DNA of 64,000 nt from Paenibacillus sp. JCM 18996. GTDB taxonomy: Bacteria > Bacillota > Bacilli > Paenibacillales > NBRC-103111. Below, one piece after another: positions 40,844 to 51,588 of the stretch (position 1 is the first letter of the stretch; each line of letters starts with the position of its first letter). A program made the position numbers and the translations under genes. The notes under the pieces were generated by a model. That model was not told where the DNA came from. It worked only from the letters and a program-made list of their open reading frames with translations, and ran no database searches. The stretch is taken from contig BBFE01000011.1 in assembly GCA_001313085.1 (NCBI GenBank), positions 24,954 through 88,953 on the forward strand, in the 5' to 3' direction.

Positions 40844-41712
40844 ATGGCAACATTCAAAGAATTTCGTAACAATGTGAAGCCTAACTGGTGCCCCGGATGC
40901 GGAGACTTCTCCGTTCAAGCGGCGATTCAAAGAGCTGCTGCCAACGTGGGCCTGGAGCCAGAGCAGCTTGCGCTGGTATCCGGTATCGGATGCTCCGGCC
41001 GCATCTCCGGTTACATCAACGCTTACGGTTTCCACGGTGTCCATGGAAGATCCTTGCCGATTGCACAGGGGCTCAAAATGGCAAACCGTGACTTGACTGT
41101 GGTTGCGCCGGCGGAGACGGAGACGGCTTCGCGATCGGGATGGGACACACCGTCCATTCGATCCGCCGCAACATCAATATGACTTACATCGTAATGGATA
41201 ACCAAATCTATGGCTTGACCAAAGGGCAGACGTCCCCTCGAAGCAGTGTGGGCTTCAAGACGAAAAGCACGCCTGCCGGTTCGATCGAATCTGCATTAGC
41301 CCCGTTGGAAATGGCTCTTGCGGCAGGCGCTACTTTCGTAGCCCAATCCTTCTCCTCCAACTTGAAACAGCTGACTCATGTAATCGAGGAAGGAATGAAG
41401 CACAAAGGCTTCTCCCTGATCAACGTTTTCAGCCCTTGCGTTACTTTCAACAAAGTGAACACTTACGACTGGTTTAAGGAAAACATTGTTGATCTTGACG
41501 AAGTGGAAGGGTACGATTCTTCCAACCGTATTACCGCTATGACCAAGTTGATGGAAACCGGCGGCATGCTGACAGGCGTTATCTATCAGGACAAGAGCAA
41601 GCCAAGCTACGAGGAGCAGGTTGCGGGATTCAGAGATGAACCTCTGGCACAGCAGGACATTCGTCTTACACAAGATCAATTTGAAAAAAAATTGATGGCC
41701 GAATTCAAGTAG
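40844..41712 (+). CDS. korB: 2-oxoacid:ferredoxin oxidoreductase beta subunit (one frameshift)
   Basis: KorB carries thiamine pyrophosphate and an iron-sulfur cluster site. It begins one base after the korA stop. Seen: NWCPGCGDFSVQAAIQ (Cys motif), SGIGCSGRISGYINAYGFHG, and the TPP motif MDNQIYGLTKGQTSP. The GDGDG half of the TPP motif is hidden by a two-base excess near 41106 (gttgcgccggc, expected gttgccggc); the corrected reading is VVAGGDGDGFAIGMGH. A7 near 41686 adds one Lys or shifts the end. About 288 residues. A terminator follows. Confidence 0.92.
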
Positions 41713-41731
41713 TTCGCGTGAATTTTGCGAG

Positions 41732-41761
41732 GCATATGGGGTATCCCGTATGCTTTTTTTC
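41732..41761 (+). terminator. korAB intrinsic terminator
   Basis: gcatatggg pairs with cccgtatgc (41745-41753) around gtat, followed by T7. Confidence 0.85.
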
Positions 41762-41835
41762 TTTTGCAGTCCATTATAATCTAGGAAGAATATACAAAAT
41801 GTTGAGGGATAACCATTTACCTAGGAGGGTTCAGT

Positions 41836-42405
41836 ATGATACAAGTTCCGATAGCGTCTCAGCTCGCCATATTCATCTGAAGCAGCAGCATGTGGAGGCT
41901 TTATTCGGCGAAGGGTATCAATTGCATGTTCTAAAGGATCTGTCCCAACCGGGCCAATATGCCTGTGAAGAAACAGTGGAAGTCATCGGCCAAAGGCTCT
42001 TTTGCGAATGTGAGAATTCTTGGACCTGCCCGCCGCATTACGCAGTTTGAAATCTCCAGAACGGACGCTTTTTTTTCCATCGGCATACACGCTCCGGTCA
42101 GAGAGTCAGGCAATATTGCAGGAACTCCCGGAATGACGATCAAAGGCCCCAAAGGCGAAATCACAATCGAAGAAGGAGTTATCGTAGCGGCGCGGCATAT
42201 CCATTTCCATACAAGCGATGCCGAGAGATGGGGAATTCGGGATAAGCAGATGCTGAAGGTAAAAGCCCGCGGGGAACGCGGAGTCATTTTCGACCAAGTG
42301 TTGGCAAGGGTTTCGTATCAATTCGCTCTGGACATGCATATCGATACCGATGAAGCGAACGCAGCCGGACTGAAAACCGGAGATATCGGGGAAATTGTGG
42401 AATAA
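41836..42405 (+). CDS. pduL: phosphate propanoyltransferase PduL (frameshifted)
   Basis: PduL transfers an acyl group between CoA and phosphate, acting as a phosphotransacylase unrelated to Pta. The ATG at 41836 follows ctaggagggttcagt. Both Zn-binding motifs are present: SARHIHLKQQHVEALFGEGY and VAARHIHFHTSDAERWG. Also seen are LGPARRITQFEISRTDAF and VRESGNIAGTPGMTIKGPKG, and the end MHIDTDEANAAGLKTGDIGE. Shifts occur near 41855, near 41995 and at T8 near 42069. About 190 residues. No microcompartment shell gene is seen, so this looks like a stand-alone enzyme. Confidence 0.88.
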
Positions 42406-42495
42406 CTTGAGAAATGATTGAGAAAATACTGCTTCACGGCTGACGAGTATTGTGTAAGAAGGAGTGAATAATCTGTAGAAGAAAGGAGGCTTTTC

Positions 42496-43692
42496 ATGAA
42501 GTATCCGAACCTCTCTGACGTATTGTACTCCTTTAACCGAATATGGAAAACCTCCTTCGCAGCCGTCATCGCATGGGAAATTGCCCAACAGATCGGTTCC
42601 AAGCATCCTTTTTTTTGCGCCGCTGGCGGCGATTTTATGTCTGCAAGTCACGGTGGAGGAGTCCTTGTGGAAAGGTTACCAACGGATACTGGGCGTTGTG
42701 GCCGGCGTCCTTATCTCGGAATGGACTACGAAATATGTAACAATAGGCGGTTGGAGCATCGGCCTGATCGTCTTTTTTCACATTGGCTGCAGCAAAGCTT
42801 TTTTAAATTCGGGAACTACGCATTCTCGCAGATTGCTGTGAGCGCCTTGCTGGTTCTCACCGTCGGACAAGGAAATAACACTTATGGTCTGGATCGTATT
42901 GTGGAAACCATTATTGGAGCGGCTGCCGCAACTTTGATCAACATGTTCGTTTTTTTTCCCCCGGACTTTACGAAACAGGCAGCGAAATCTTTGGATCAAG
43001 CCACAGCTGACCTGGCTGAACATTTCAGGGAGCTTTCCGGGTGGATAAAGCGAGACCTGCATGCGCAAACAGGCGATAAATTGAAAGAAACGACCCGCAG
43101 GATGTATGATCACGTCGATGAAGCTACAGAGAGAACGTCGCAGGCGCTACAAGCTTTAAAATTCAGTCCCTTGCTCCGAAAAAAACGGCACCGTCTGGAT
43201 CGTTATCGAGAGCAGCTGTACCAGATTCAATTGATCTATCTTCATTCATTGGAAATACAGCGTATATTGTTCGAATGGAAGCAAGCAGAAGGCATGGACA
43301 AGAAAATAATGACGGAGTGGGGGCACCGTTTTTTTCCAAATTTGCTGAGGTTATGGATGAATGGAAGGACAAGAAAAGTTCCAAATCTCTGTTTGATGAT
43401 GAAAAGAAATTGATAGAAAAAAGTTGAACTGCCGCCTTTGAGTGAGGATCAGTACAGGTACGCGTTAAATGAGGAAGCACACCAATTGTTGAAGCACCTG
43501 CTGCCTGCACCCGATCCGGACTCCGATGAATTATATCCGGTTACGCAGGAAATATTCCAAAAAATCGTGAATGTGGAAAAAAAACACATGGAACTGCATA
43601 AGTGCTGTACAATAGGTAAAAAAGAGGATTTTATCGCGGGAGGAATACCTTTGAAGCTGGGACGGCTGTTCACTTTATTTTTTACTGCTTAA
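42496..43692 (+). CDS. ArAE-type (aromatic acid exporter family) membrane protein (frameshifted)
   Basis: A FUSC/ArAE_1-like membrane protein of about 385 residues. The ATG at 42496 has a aaaggaggcttttc site. The N-terminal half has several hydrophobic segments (WKTSFAAVIAWEIAQQIG, LLVLTVGQGNNTYGLDRIVETIIGAAAATLINM, quoted in part as TVGQGNNTYGLDRI). The C-terminal half is a cytoplasmic helical domain. Shifts lie at T runs near 42608, 42773, 42798 and 43328 and A runs near 43420. The last frame runs to 43692, 42 bases into the next gene; A8 near 43576-43583 makes the true end uncertain, probably before 43650. A second member of this family is at 56681. Confidence 0.75.
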
Positions 43693-44873
43693 TATCGTTA
43701 ATTATTTGGACCGCAACATCACGTCGGGCGTGCTGCCGCTGTTAAAGGAGCATTTTCACGCAACGGATATCGCACTTGGCGCTCTTGGCACGGCCTTTAT
43801 GCTCAGTTATTCCGTTACGGCGCTTCCTTTCGGCATATGGTCTGATCGTTGGAAACCTAACAAAGTGGCCGCGATCGGCGTAGCAGTATGGAGCGTTGCC
43901 ACGATGCTGTCTGCATTCGCTTGGTCGATGAGCTCTTTATTTGCGTTTCGCGCGCTTGTCGGAGTTGGGGAAGCGGCTTATGTGGCTACGGCCAGCACGA
44001 TTTTGTCCGGGCATTTCCCTAAAAAAACCGAAGGTCCTTTATTCTCGGACTGTTTAATCTCGGAATGCCGATCGGCGGGGCGGCAGGGGTCGTCCTGGGC
44101 GGTATGGTCGGAGTCTCGGCGGGCTGGCAAACCGCTTTCGCGCTGGTAGGGCTGCCCGGTCTGTTCTTGGCCATTCTCACCTGGCGTCTGCAGTTGGAGC
44201 TCAGGCTGGCAGCATGGCAGCTTCCGGCAAAGCCGGAGTGCGGCTGGGACTGCGGCCGTAGCCTCGCTTTTGCGCAACCCCGCCTATGTATGCGCTTGTC
44301 TGGGATACGCCGGTATCAGCTTCGCGTTCGGCGCTATTGTCCTGTTTGCCCCATCGCTGTTTGAGCGCAGTTTCGGATATACGGTTGACCGCGCCGGCAT
44401 GATTGCGGGCGCTATGCAGGTGGCGGCCGGTCTGCTCGGAGCCCCGCTGGGCGGTTGGGTCGGCGATGCGCTGCAAAAGCGCAATCCCCGCGGCCGGGTG
44501 TACGCACTCTCTTTGGCGATGGCGCTGTCTGCGGGATTTTTTTATTCGCCGGTCTGGCTGTGAACAATATGTTGTTTTTTTGTTTTTTTCTCGACGTTCT
44601 TCATGTTATGGCATGTCGGTGTAGCCTCCGCGCTCGTGTTCGACGTAACGGAAACGCCGGTATGGAATACGGCCCAGTCGCTTGCCCTGCTGATAATGCA
44701 TTTATTGGGCGATATCCCGAGCGCAATGGTGGTAGGCTATATTTCGGAACGAACCACTCTTCATTTTTTCATTGTCCCTGCTGCCGGTTCCCATGCTGCT
44801 TTCCGCGCTGTTCTTCCTTGCGGCCGGCTTCGTTCGGCGATCTAACAGACACTCGGCATGGTTTAAAGCATAG
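43651..44873 (+). CDS. MFS transporter (frameshifted)
   Basis: A major facilitator superfamily protein of about 405 residues, related to the spinster/UhpC-like sugar or lipid transporters by overall look only. It starts at TTG 43651 after cgggaggaatacc. The first helix has NIVNYLDRNITSGVLPLLKE, typical of the MFS family (NYLDR). The loop motif GIWSDRWKPNKV and FRALVGVGEAAYVATASTIL follow. Further on: GLFNLGMPIGGAAGVVLGG, VLFAPSLFERSFG, and FDVTETPVWNTAQSLALLIM. Shifts occur at T6 near 43676, A7 near 44018, near 44212, near 44248, and at T runs near 44537, 44575 and 44764. The substrate cannot be judged. Confidence 0.8.
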
Positions 44874-44988
44874 TGAAGATTGAAATTATGAGGATGGATA
44901 TAATGATTGAAAAAAATGTTATAATTCACAGGATGCTTGATTTTTTCACACTGGAAAGTGTTTTAAATAGAAGGAAGGTGCAGCACCT

Positions 44989-46468
44989 GTGAGCAAGGAA
45001 ACCAAAGACTATGAAACATATTTTCAACCTCCTTCCTTAACGGCTGCAAAAAAAGCGCGGCAAGGAAGATATAAAAAAATATTGTATGACTTTGAAATTC
45101 CGGAAGAGATGAAAGAATTCGGGATGGGAAAAAAAAGTTATCACATAAAGAACTATGGATGCCAGATGAACGAGCATGACACGGAAACGATTATGGGTAT
45201 GCTCGAGCAGATGGGATACAGGCCTACGGATGACCGCGAGCAGGCGGACGTAATTCTGCTCAACACCTGTGCGATCCGCGAGAATGCGGAGGACAAAGTG
45301 TTCGGCGAACTCGGCCATTTGAAGCACCTGAAGACTGCCAAGCCGTCTCTTATACTGGGAGTATGCGGTTGCATGCCGCAGGAGGAAGCGGTGGTGAACC
45401 GGATCCTTCAGAAGCATCCTTTCGTCGATCTTATTTTTTGGCACGCACAACATACACAGACTGCCGAACCTGCTGAAAGAAGCCGCGTTTAGCAAGGAAA
45501 TGGTGATCGAAGTATGGTCCAAAGAGGGCGACATCGTCGAAAATTTGCCAAAGAAGCGCGAAGGCATCAAAGCCTGGGTCAATATCATGTACGGATGCGA
45601 CAAGTTCTGCACTTATTGTATCGTTCCTTACACGCGCGGCAAAGAAAGAAGCCGCCGGCCGCAGGACGTCCTGTCGGAAGTGAGGGACCTCGCCAGACAA
45701 GGCTTTAAAGAAATCATGCTGCTGGGCCAGAACGTGAATGCTTACGGTAAAGATTTTGAAGATATCGAATATTCTTTCGGGGATTTGATGGACGATATCC
45801 GCAAAATCGATATCCCGAGAGTTCGTTTTACGACTTCCCATCCGCGGGATTTTGACGGACGTTTGATCGAGGTCCTTGCCCAAAAAAGGCAATTTGATGG
45901 AGCATATCCATCTGCCCGTGCAGTCCGGCAGCACCGATGTGCTGAAGAAGATGAGCCGTAAATACAGCCGCGAGCATTATTTGGACTCGTCGCACGAATT
46001 AAGAAGGCGATCCCTGATGTCGTGCTGACTACGGATATCATTGTGGGTTTCCCCGGCGAAACCGACGAGCAGTTTGAAGAGACGATGTCCCTTGTCAAAG
46101 AAGTCGGTTATGACTCCGCTTTTACATTCATCTACTCTCCAAGGGAAGGCACTCCGGCCGCGGCGATGGAGGATAACGTTCCTATGGAAGTGAAGAAGCG
46201 GCGGCTCACGCGACTGAACGAAACGCTGAATGAATTCAGCAAGCTGAGCAATGACAAGCTGCTGGGCCAGATCGTGGAAGTGTTGGTGGAGGGCGAGAGC
46301 AAGAACAATCCGGATGTGCTCTCCGGTCGTACCCGAACGAATAAGCTGGTGCATTTCGAGGGTTCGAAAGATTTGATCGGGCAGACCATCCAGGTGAAAA
46401 TTACGAAAACCCAAACTTGGGTGCTTAAAGGTGAAATAGCTGCCGAGCCGGTGGATGCCGCTGTATAG
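44989..46468 (+). CDS. miaB: tRNA-2-methylthio-N6-dimethylallyladenosine synthase MiaB (frameshifted)
   Basis: MiaB is a radical SAM enzyme that adds a methylthio group to i6A37 of tRNAs. The GTG at 44989 has an agaaggaaggtgcagcacct site. Seen: [46 protein letters not shown] (cluster Cys residues), the radical SAM motif [20 protein letters not shown], and a C-terminal TRAM domain ([18 protein letters not shown]). Shifts occur at T6 near 45434, at A6 near 45883, and near 45985. A8 near 45128 is of uncertain true length. Two members of this enzyme class, MiaB and RimO, lie in this window. About 490 residues. Confidence 0.93.
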
Positions 46469-46521
46469 CCATTCATTTAATATGATTAATTATTCAATGA
46501 TTCCCTTTAGGAGTGATAGCG

Positions 46522-46975
46522 ATGTCCAACGTACAACCGAAGCTGAACGCTCATGGCATGGAAACTTACACCAATACGGAATTGATCGTTCGCGAGGATA
46601 TATTGTCCAAGGCCAAAGAGCTGGCGCAATTGATCTCCACCTCCTCCGAGGTTCAAATCTTTCGGAAAATCGAGAAGCAGATCGGCTCCAACGACCGTGT
46701 TCAGCAGCTAATTAAGGACATTAAGAAAAAAGCAGAAGGAAGCCGTAGCTTTCGAATCGTTCCAAAATCCGGCGATGGTGCAGAAAATCGAAGGTGAAAT
46801 CGACGGCCTGCAGGATGAACTGGACGGCATTCCGATCGTGAGTGAATTTAAACAAACACAGGAAGACTTGAACTATTTGCTTCAACTCGTGATGGGGGTC
46901 ATACGCGATTCTTTATCCGACTTGATCAATGTCGAACCAGGGAGTTCCGAGGATCCGTCTTCCTGCAGTGAATAA
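46522..46975 (+). CDS. ricA: RicA/YmcA-type regulatory protein (one frameshift)
   Basis: RicA (YmcA, DUF964) with RicF and RicT promotes RNase Y-dependent RNA processing and affects biofilm, competence and sporulation in B. subtilis. That is notable because rny and ymdB are in this window. The ATG at 46522 follows taggagtgatagcg. Read: ELIVREDILSKAKELAQLIS, FRKIEKQIGSNDRVQQLIKD. A6 near 46726 probably stands for five, giving KKKQKEAVAFESFQNPAM. The end is VIRDSLSDLINVEPGSSED. Length about 150 residues. Confidence 0.88.
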
Positions 46976-46995
46976 TATAAGTCGTATGGACAGCG

Positions 46996-47029
46996 GGTGG
47001 TATGGAATATTCTCCGTACCGCCTTTTTT
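46996..47029 (+). terminator. ricA intrinsic terminator
   Basis: ggtggtatgga pairs with tccgtaccgcc around atattc, followed by T6. It marks the end of the conserved block. Confidence 0.8.
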
Positions 47030-47111
47030 CGTATCTTACTTCGGATAACCGATTTTTTGGGTATGGTAAAGAGTAACTATGTTTTCGACGAGGCAGGGTG
47101 ATCTTGTAACT

Positions 47112-48567
47112 ATGGAAAATTTAGCGCTTCAGACGGATAAATATCAGATCAATATGATGTACGCCCATTGGGTCCACGGAACGCATAACAAGAAAGCGGT
47201 GTTTGAAACCTTTTTTTTCCGCAAGCTGCCTTTCGGCAACGGATTCGCGGTTTTTTTTGCCGGGCTTCAGAGAGTAATCGATTATTTACATAACATTTCC
47301 TTTGATGATGAAATATTGGACTATCTGTCCAGGCAGGAAGAACATTATGACCTAGGCTTTCTTGAGGAGCTGCGCAATTTCAAGTTCACCGGTTCTCTCT
47401 ATTCCGTGGAGGAAGGGAGCCTGGTTTTTCCTAACGAGCCTTTGATCAGAGTAGAAGCGCGGGTATTCGAGGCCCAGCTTGTGGAGACGGCCTTGTTGAA
47501 TTTTACAAACTTCCAGACGTTGATTGCGACCAAGGCGTCCAGAATCAAACAAGTTGCCGGTGACGACGTCCTGCTGGAATTTGGCACAAGAAGGGCGCAG
47601 GAGGCGGATGCGGCGGTTTGGGGAGCGCGCTCGGCTTATATCGCCGGCTTTGATGCGACATCCAACATGAGAGCCGGGATGATGTTCAATATCCCTGCGA
47701 AAGGCACCCATGCGCATGCCTGGGTGCAGGCCCATGAAACCGAAGAGGAGGCCTTCCTCCGTTTTTTGCGAGGCATTGCCGGATAGCGTCACATTGCTGG
47801 TCGATACCTATGATACTTTAAAAAAGCGGAATTCCTAATGCGATTAAAGCTGCGAAGTTTCTTCAGAGTAAAGGCAAGAGGCTGAACGCCATCCGCCTGG
47901 ACAGCGGCGACCTGTCGTTTTTTTGTCGATTAGAGCCCGGAGGATGCTGGATGAAGCCGGATTCCCGGATGTGAAAATTTGCGCATCCAATGATCTGGAT
48001 GAGAATACGATCCTGAACCTGAAAGCCCAGGGAGCCCGGATCGACATTTGGGGTGTAGGGACTCAGCTCATAACCGCGGCGGACCAGCCGGCACTTGGCG
48101 GAGTATATAAAATGGTGGCGAGGGAAAAAAAGACGGGGAATGGATTCCTACGATCAAGCTGTCCGGCAATCCGGAAAAGGTGTCGACTCCCGGGCTTAAG
48201 CAGGTATATCGGATTATTAATCAGGAGTCCGGCAAGGCGGAGGCCGATTATATCGCGTTAATTGACGAAATGGATGTGGTTGAAGGGAAGCGCATTAAGC
48301 TTTTTTTTGACCCGGTGCATCCTTATATTTATAAGTTTGTGGATCGATACGAAGCGATTCCGATGCTGAGAGCGATTATTAATGATGGACAGCTGGTGTA
48401 TCCAATGCCTGATCTTGACCAGATTCGCAAACACCATAAACTCCAACTCGAATATTTTTTGGCCGGAATATTTGCGTAAGCTGAACCCTGAAATATATCC
48501 TGTCGACCTGAGTACGAAACTATGGAATCTCAAAATGGAACTGATCCAGGCTCATACGCAGAAATGA
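47112..48567 (+). CDS. pncB: nicotinate phosphoribosyltransferase (frameshifted)
   Basis: PncB makes nicotinate mononucleotide for NAD salvage. I choose ATG 47112 (MENLALQTDKYQINMMYAHW). The family motifs are FRKLPFGNGFAVFAGL, LLEFGTRRAQEADAAVWGAR, FNIPAKGTHAHAWVQ, and RLDSGDLS. T8 at 47211-47218 and T8 at 47251-47258 each seem to add one Phe (ETFFFRK and AVFFAGL). Shifts lie at T6 near 47763, at A6 near 47820, at T7 near 47921, at A7 near 48126, near 48145, at T8 near 48301 and at T6 near 48456. The corrected gene ends at 48567, about 483 residues. Confidence 0.9.
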
Positions 48568-48693
48568 AGACAATAGTTAACATAACAATAATTATGTAAA
48601 CAATTGTCCAGTTTAATTATTGTCCATCCGGGGTAATACAAAAAAAGGACCCATATTCCGAAAAAAACCCGCAAAAAAAGGAGTGGACAAGTT

Positions 48694-49205
48694 TATGAGT
48701 AAAGTAGCTTTCTTGTTAGCCGACGGTTTTGAGGATTCCGAAATGCAGAAGCCATACGAGAAGATTAGAGAGGCCGGACATGAGGCGGTTATTATAGGAC
48801 TGAAGCAGGGCGAGGAGCTTAATGGCAAAAAATAAATCCGCCGCGTACAAGACGGAATTGGCGGTTAGCGAGGCCAAAGCGGATGATTACGACGCTGTGG
48901 TCATTCCCGGAGGCTCTTCCCCGGAGAATCTGCGCCTGGACCCGCATGTACTCTCTTTCGTCAAGCAAATGGACCAAAGCGGCAAGCCGATCGCAGCCAT
49001 CTGCCACGGGCCGCAAATTCTGGCAAGCGCTGGTCTGCTAAAAGGGAAAACCATCACCTCCTACCCTCCGCTGCAGGACGATATGCGAAACGCCGGAGCT
49101 GAGTTCGTCGATAAAGAGGTGGTCGTAGATGGCAACTTCGTCACTTCCCGGACGCCAAAAGACGAGCCGGCCTTCATCCGCGAAACTTTAAAATTATTGC
49201 AATAG
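48694..49205 (+). CDS. DJ-1/PfpI family protein (one frameshift)
   Basis: A DJ-1/PfpI-type protein of about 170 residues; members act as deglycase, chaperone or protease. The ATG at 48694 has a aaaggagtggacaagttt site. Read: MSKVAFLLADGFEDSEMQK, VVIPGGSSPENLRLD, the nucleophile elbow AAICHGPQILASAG (Cys in CHG), and FVTSRTPKDEPAFIRET. A6 near 48827 probably stands for five (NGKNKSAAYK). The pattern is of the YfkM/YraA stress-protein type, but the exact function is not settled. Confidence 0.88.
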
Positions 49206-49237
49206 ACGATTGATCTCACACACTAGTGAAAAAAAGG

Positions 49238-49288
49238 GCGCCACAATTCGCACGAAGCTCATATGAGCTTCGTGCGAATTGTGACGCT
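49238..49288. terminator. long perfect palindrome, probable bidirectional terminator
   Basis: The arms 49242-49262 and 49263-49283 are perfect 21-base inverted repeats with no loop (centre catatg), flanked by A8 on the left and ttt on the right. This is unusually long and exact for an intrinsic terminator. It could also be a repeat element or a cruciform. Confidence 0.6.
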
Positions 49289-49399
49289 TTATTGTGCCCA
49301 TTAGGAGGCGCCGGTAACATCAATTAGATTTAAACGCTTTCTATATGGTAAAATGAGGGGAGCATCTTACTATATAACTTATAGAAGCGGGTGAATGGA

Positions 49400-50393
49400 A
49401 TGAACGAACCCTTTAAGGCTTTGGTTGCGCGAAAAGAAAGCGATAACATTTCTTTGGCGGTTGAAAACATGAGCATTGACGATTTGTCGCCCGGAGAGGT
49501 TGTGGTGAAAGTGGCCTACTCCAGCGTCAATTACAAAGACGGATTAGCCTGCGATCCCAAGAGCCGCGTCGCAAGAAGCTATCCGCTTATCCCCGGAATC
49601 GATCTGACGGGAACCGTTATGCAATCGGAGGATGGCCGCTTTCGGGCTGGCGATGAGGTTCTTGTCACCGGCTACGGCCTTGGGGTGTCCCATTCGGGAG
49701 GATTCAGCGAGCTGGCCCGTGTGCCTGCCGACTGGATTGTGCCGGTTCCTGCCGGGCTGACGATGAGAGAATGTATGATCATCGGAACTGCTGGGTTTAC
49801 CGCCGCTCTCTCGGTACAAAAGCTGCAGTTGAACGGACTGACTCCGGAGCAGGGCCCCGTTTTGGTGACCGGCGCGACGGGCGGAGTCGGCAGCATGGCG
49901 GTCTCGATATTGGCCAAGCTGGGTTATTCCGTGACAGCCAGTACCGGCAAGGAAGCAGAACATGACTACCTGAAAGGGCTCGGAGCCTCGGAGGTCATAG
50001 GACGGGACGAGTGGATCGACGCTTCGGACAAACCGCTGCTGAAAGAAAAAATGGGCCGGCACCGTGGATCCTGTAGGCGGCCGAACATTGGTGAACGCTC
50101 TGAGGATGACAAAGTACGGAGGAGCCGCCGCATCCAGCGGATTAACAGGGGGAACGGAACTGATGGCGACAGTGTATCCGTTTATTTTGCGGGGAGTGAA
50201 TTTGCTGGGGGTTGACTCCGTGTTGTGCCCGATGGATGTGCGCAAGCAGATATGGAAGCTTCTATCCGAGGAATGGAAACCGGCTGCCGCCTTAGAAGAG
50301 CTTTCACAGGAAGTAGAGTTGAAGGAGCTGCCGGAAGTTTTGTCTGCGATTTTGAAGGGACAGGTACGGGGCAGGACGGTATTAAAGCTGTAA
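49400..50393 (+). CDS. YhdH/AcuI-type NADPH-dependent oxidoreductase (one frameshift)
   Basis: A medium-chain reductase of the YhdH family, which includes acrylyl-CoA reductases. The ATG at 49400 gives MNEPFKALVARKESDNI; GTG 49391 is an alternative start. Read: YSSVNYKDGLACDPKS, PLIPGIDLTGTVM, GTAGFTAALSVQKL and the NADPH-binding loop VTGATGGVGSMAVSILAKLG. Downstream: DPVGGRTLVNALRMTKYGG. A6 near 50046 probably stands for five (KEKWAGTVDPVGG). The end LKGQVRGRTVLKL is complete. About 330 residues. The cofactor motif is clear; the substrate is not. Confidence 0.88.
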
Positions 50394-50448
50394 TAAGGCA
50401 GAGGACAGAGGACGCTCCGCGGAGGAGCGGCTTTCAATGCCATTAAAA

Positions 50449-50482
50449 GGCCCTCCGAGCGGATCCCGCATCAGGAGGGCCA
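50449..50482 (-). terminator. terminator of the small minus-strand gene
   Basis: ggccctcc (50449-50456) pairs with ggagggcc (50474-50481). Read on the minus strand a short T run follows (AAAA at 50445-50448 on plus). Plus-strand transcripts from 49400 may also end here. Confidence 0.65.
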
Positions 50483-50490
50483 ATTTCTTA

Positions 50491-50670
50491 TCATTGGTTG
50501 GACAGCAATTTGTCTTCTAATGAAAGACGCACTTTCTTGATGGCGCTCGCTTCCAGCTGGTGGTCCTGGTTGAACTTATTTCCGCTTAAAGCTAACGCTT
50601 CTTTTACAGTCATTTCCACCCAAATTTTCTCTTCGCCTTGAGGAATTTGAAGCTTCGTTTCCATGCTCAT
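50491..50670 (-). CDS. small protein of unknown function, 59 residues
   Basis: On the minus strand the ATG at 50670 has an aacaggagtg site just upstream. The protein begins MSMETKLQIPQGEEKIWVEM and continues TVKEALALSGNKFNQDHQLE, ending VRLSLEDKLLSNQ. It has no membrane segment or signal. I do not recognise the family. A terminator follows on the same strand, and the gene is divergent from the HD-domain gene at 50855. Confidence 0.65.
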   Translation of the reverse strand: MSMETKLQIPQGEEKIWVEMTVKEALALSGNKFNQDHQLEASAIKKVRLSLEDKLLSNQ

Positions 50671-50854
50671 CACTCCTGTTCTTCATCATTGATAAAGATC
50701 TCTGATCTTCCGGTCCGACAGAATTTATAGCGATGAATAGGTGTTTGATGTGGTGAAAACCTTGATGTATCACACTTTTAATATAACACTTTATGTCAGG
50801 TATTGCAAGTGCAATTTGAATATTTTGTGAAATATTGGGATTGCGAGAAGGAGC

Positions 50855-51510
50855 ATGCAAATGGATAGACAGTCGATTTTGAAATCTGCGGAGCAAGCCG
50901 TGAAGCACAAATTGGAAGGGGAAGGCAGCGGACACGACTGGTGGCACATTTACCGAGTGAAGCAAACGGCGGTTGAGATCGCCAAAGAAGAGAAAGCCGA
51001 TGTGTTCGTTTGTGAGCTGGCAGCTCTGCTGCATGATATGGTCGATGAAAAGCTGAATGACGATGTAAAACTGGCCTGGCAGGAGCTGCGAGAGTGGTTT
51101 GCTCAAAGCGGGACAGAAAGCAGAGAGTCGGAGCAAGTGCTGGACATCATTGGCTCAATGTCGTTTAAAGGAGGCGGCCGCCCGCCGATGAAAACTCTTG
51201 AAGGCCAAATCGTGCAGGATGCGGACCGGCTGGATGCGATCGGGGCGATAGGCATCGCCAGAGTGTTTGCCTATTCCGGATGGAAGAGCCGCCCGATCCA
51301 CGATCCCGCTGTCCGGCCGAGAGAGACACTAAGCGAGCAGGAATACCGCAGCGGAAACGATACGGCTGTGAACCATTTTTTTATGAGAAGCTGTTAAAGC
51401 TTAAAGATTTGATGAACACGAAGTACGGGAAAAAGCTTGCGGAACAGCGCCATGAGTTCATGGTGCAGTATTTGGAGGAGTTCTACGAAGAGTGGGAGGG
51501 CCGGAGATAG
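50855..51510 (+). CDS. HD-domain phosphohydrolase, YpgQ-like (one frameshift)
   Basis: An HD-superfamily metal-dependent phosphohydrolase of about 217 residues. The ATG at 50855 has an agaaggagc site. The metal-binding HD motif is seen as [27 protein letters not shown] and [14 protein letters not shown] (final Asp). YpgQ of B. subtilis hydrolyses (d)NTPs to (d)NMP and pyrophosphate; that is the closest comparison. T7 near 51376-51382 (five expected, [11 protein letters not shown]) shifts the frame just before the last 40 residues. The end is [15 protein letters not shown]. Confidence 0.88.
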
Positions 51511-51588
51511 ACCGGTGAAAGCACGAAATCGCCCTCGTCTGCACGGCGGCCGCGCGGACAAGGGCGATAGCGTAGTTTTGGCTGTTCA

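Noticed and set aside
44880..44925. miaB promoter candidates TTGAAA / TATAAT
   Set aside because: The spacings are 13 and 7 bases; none fits.
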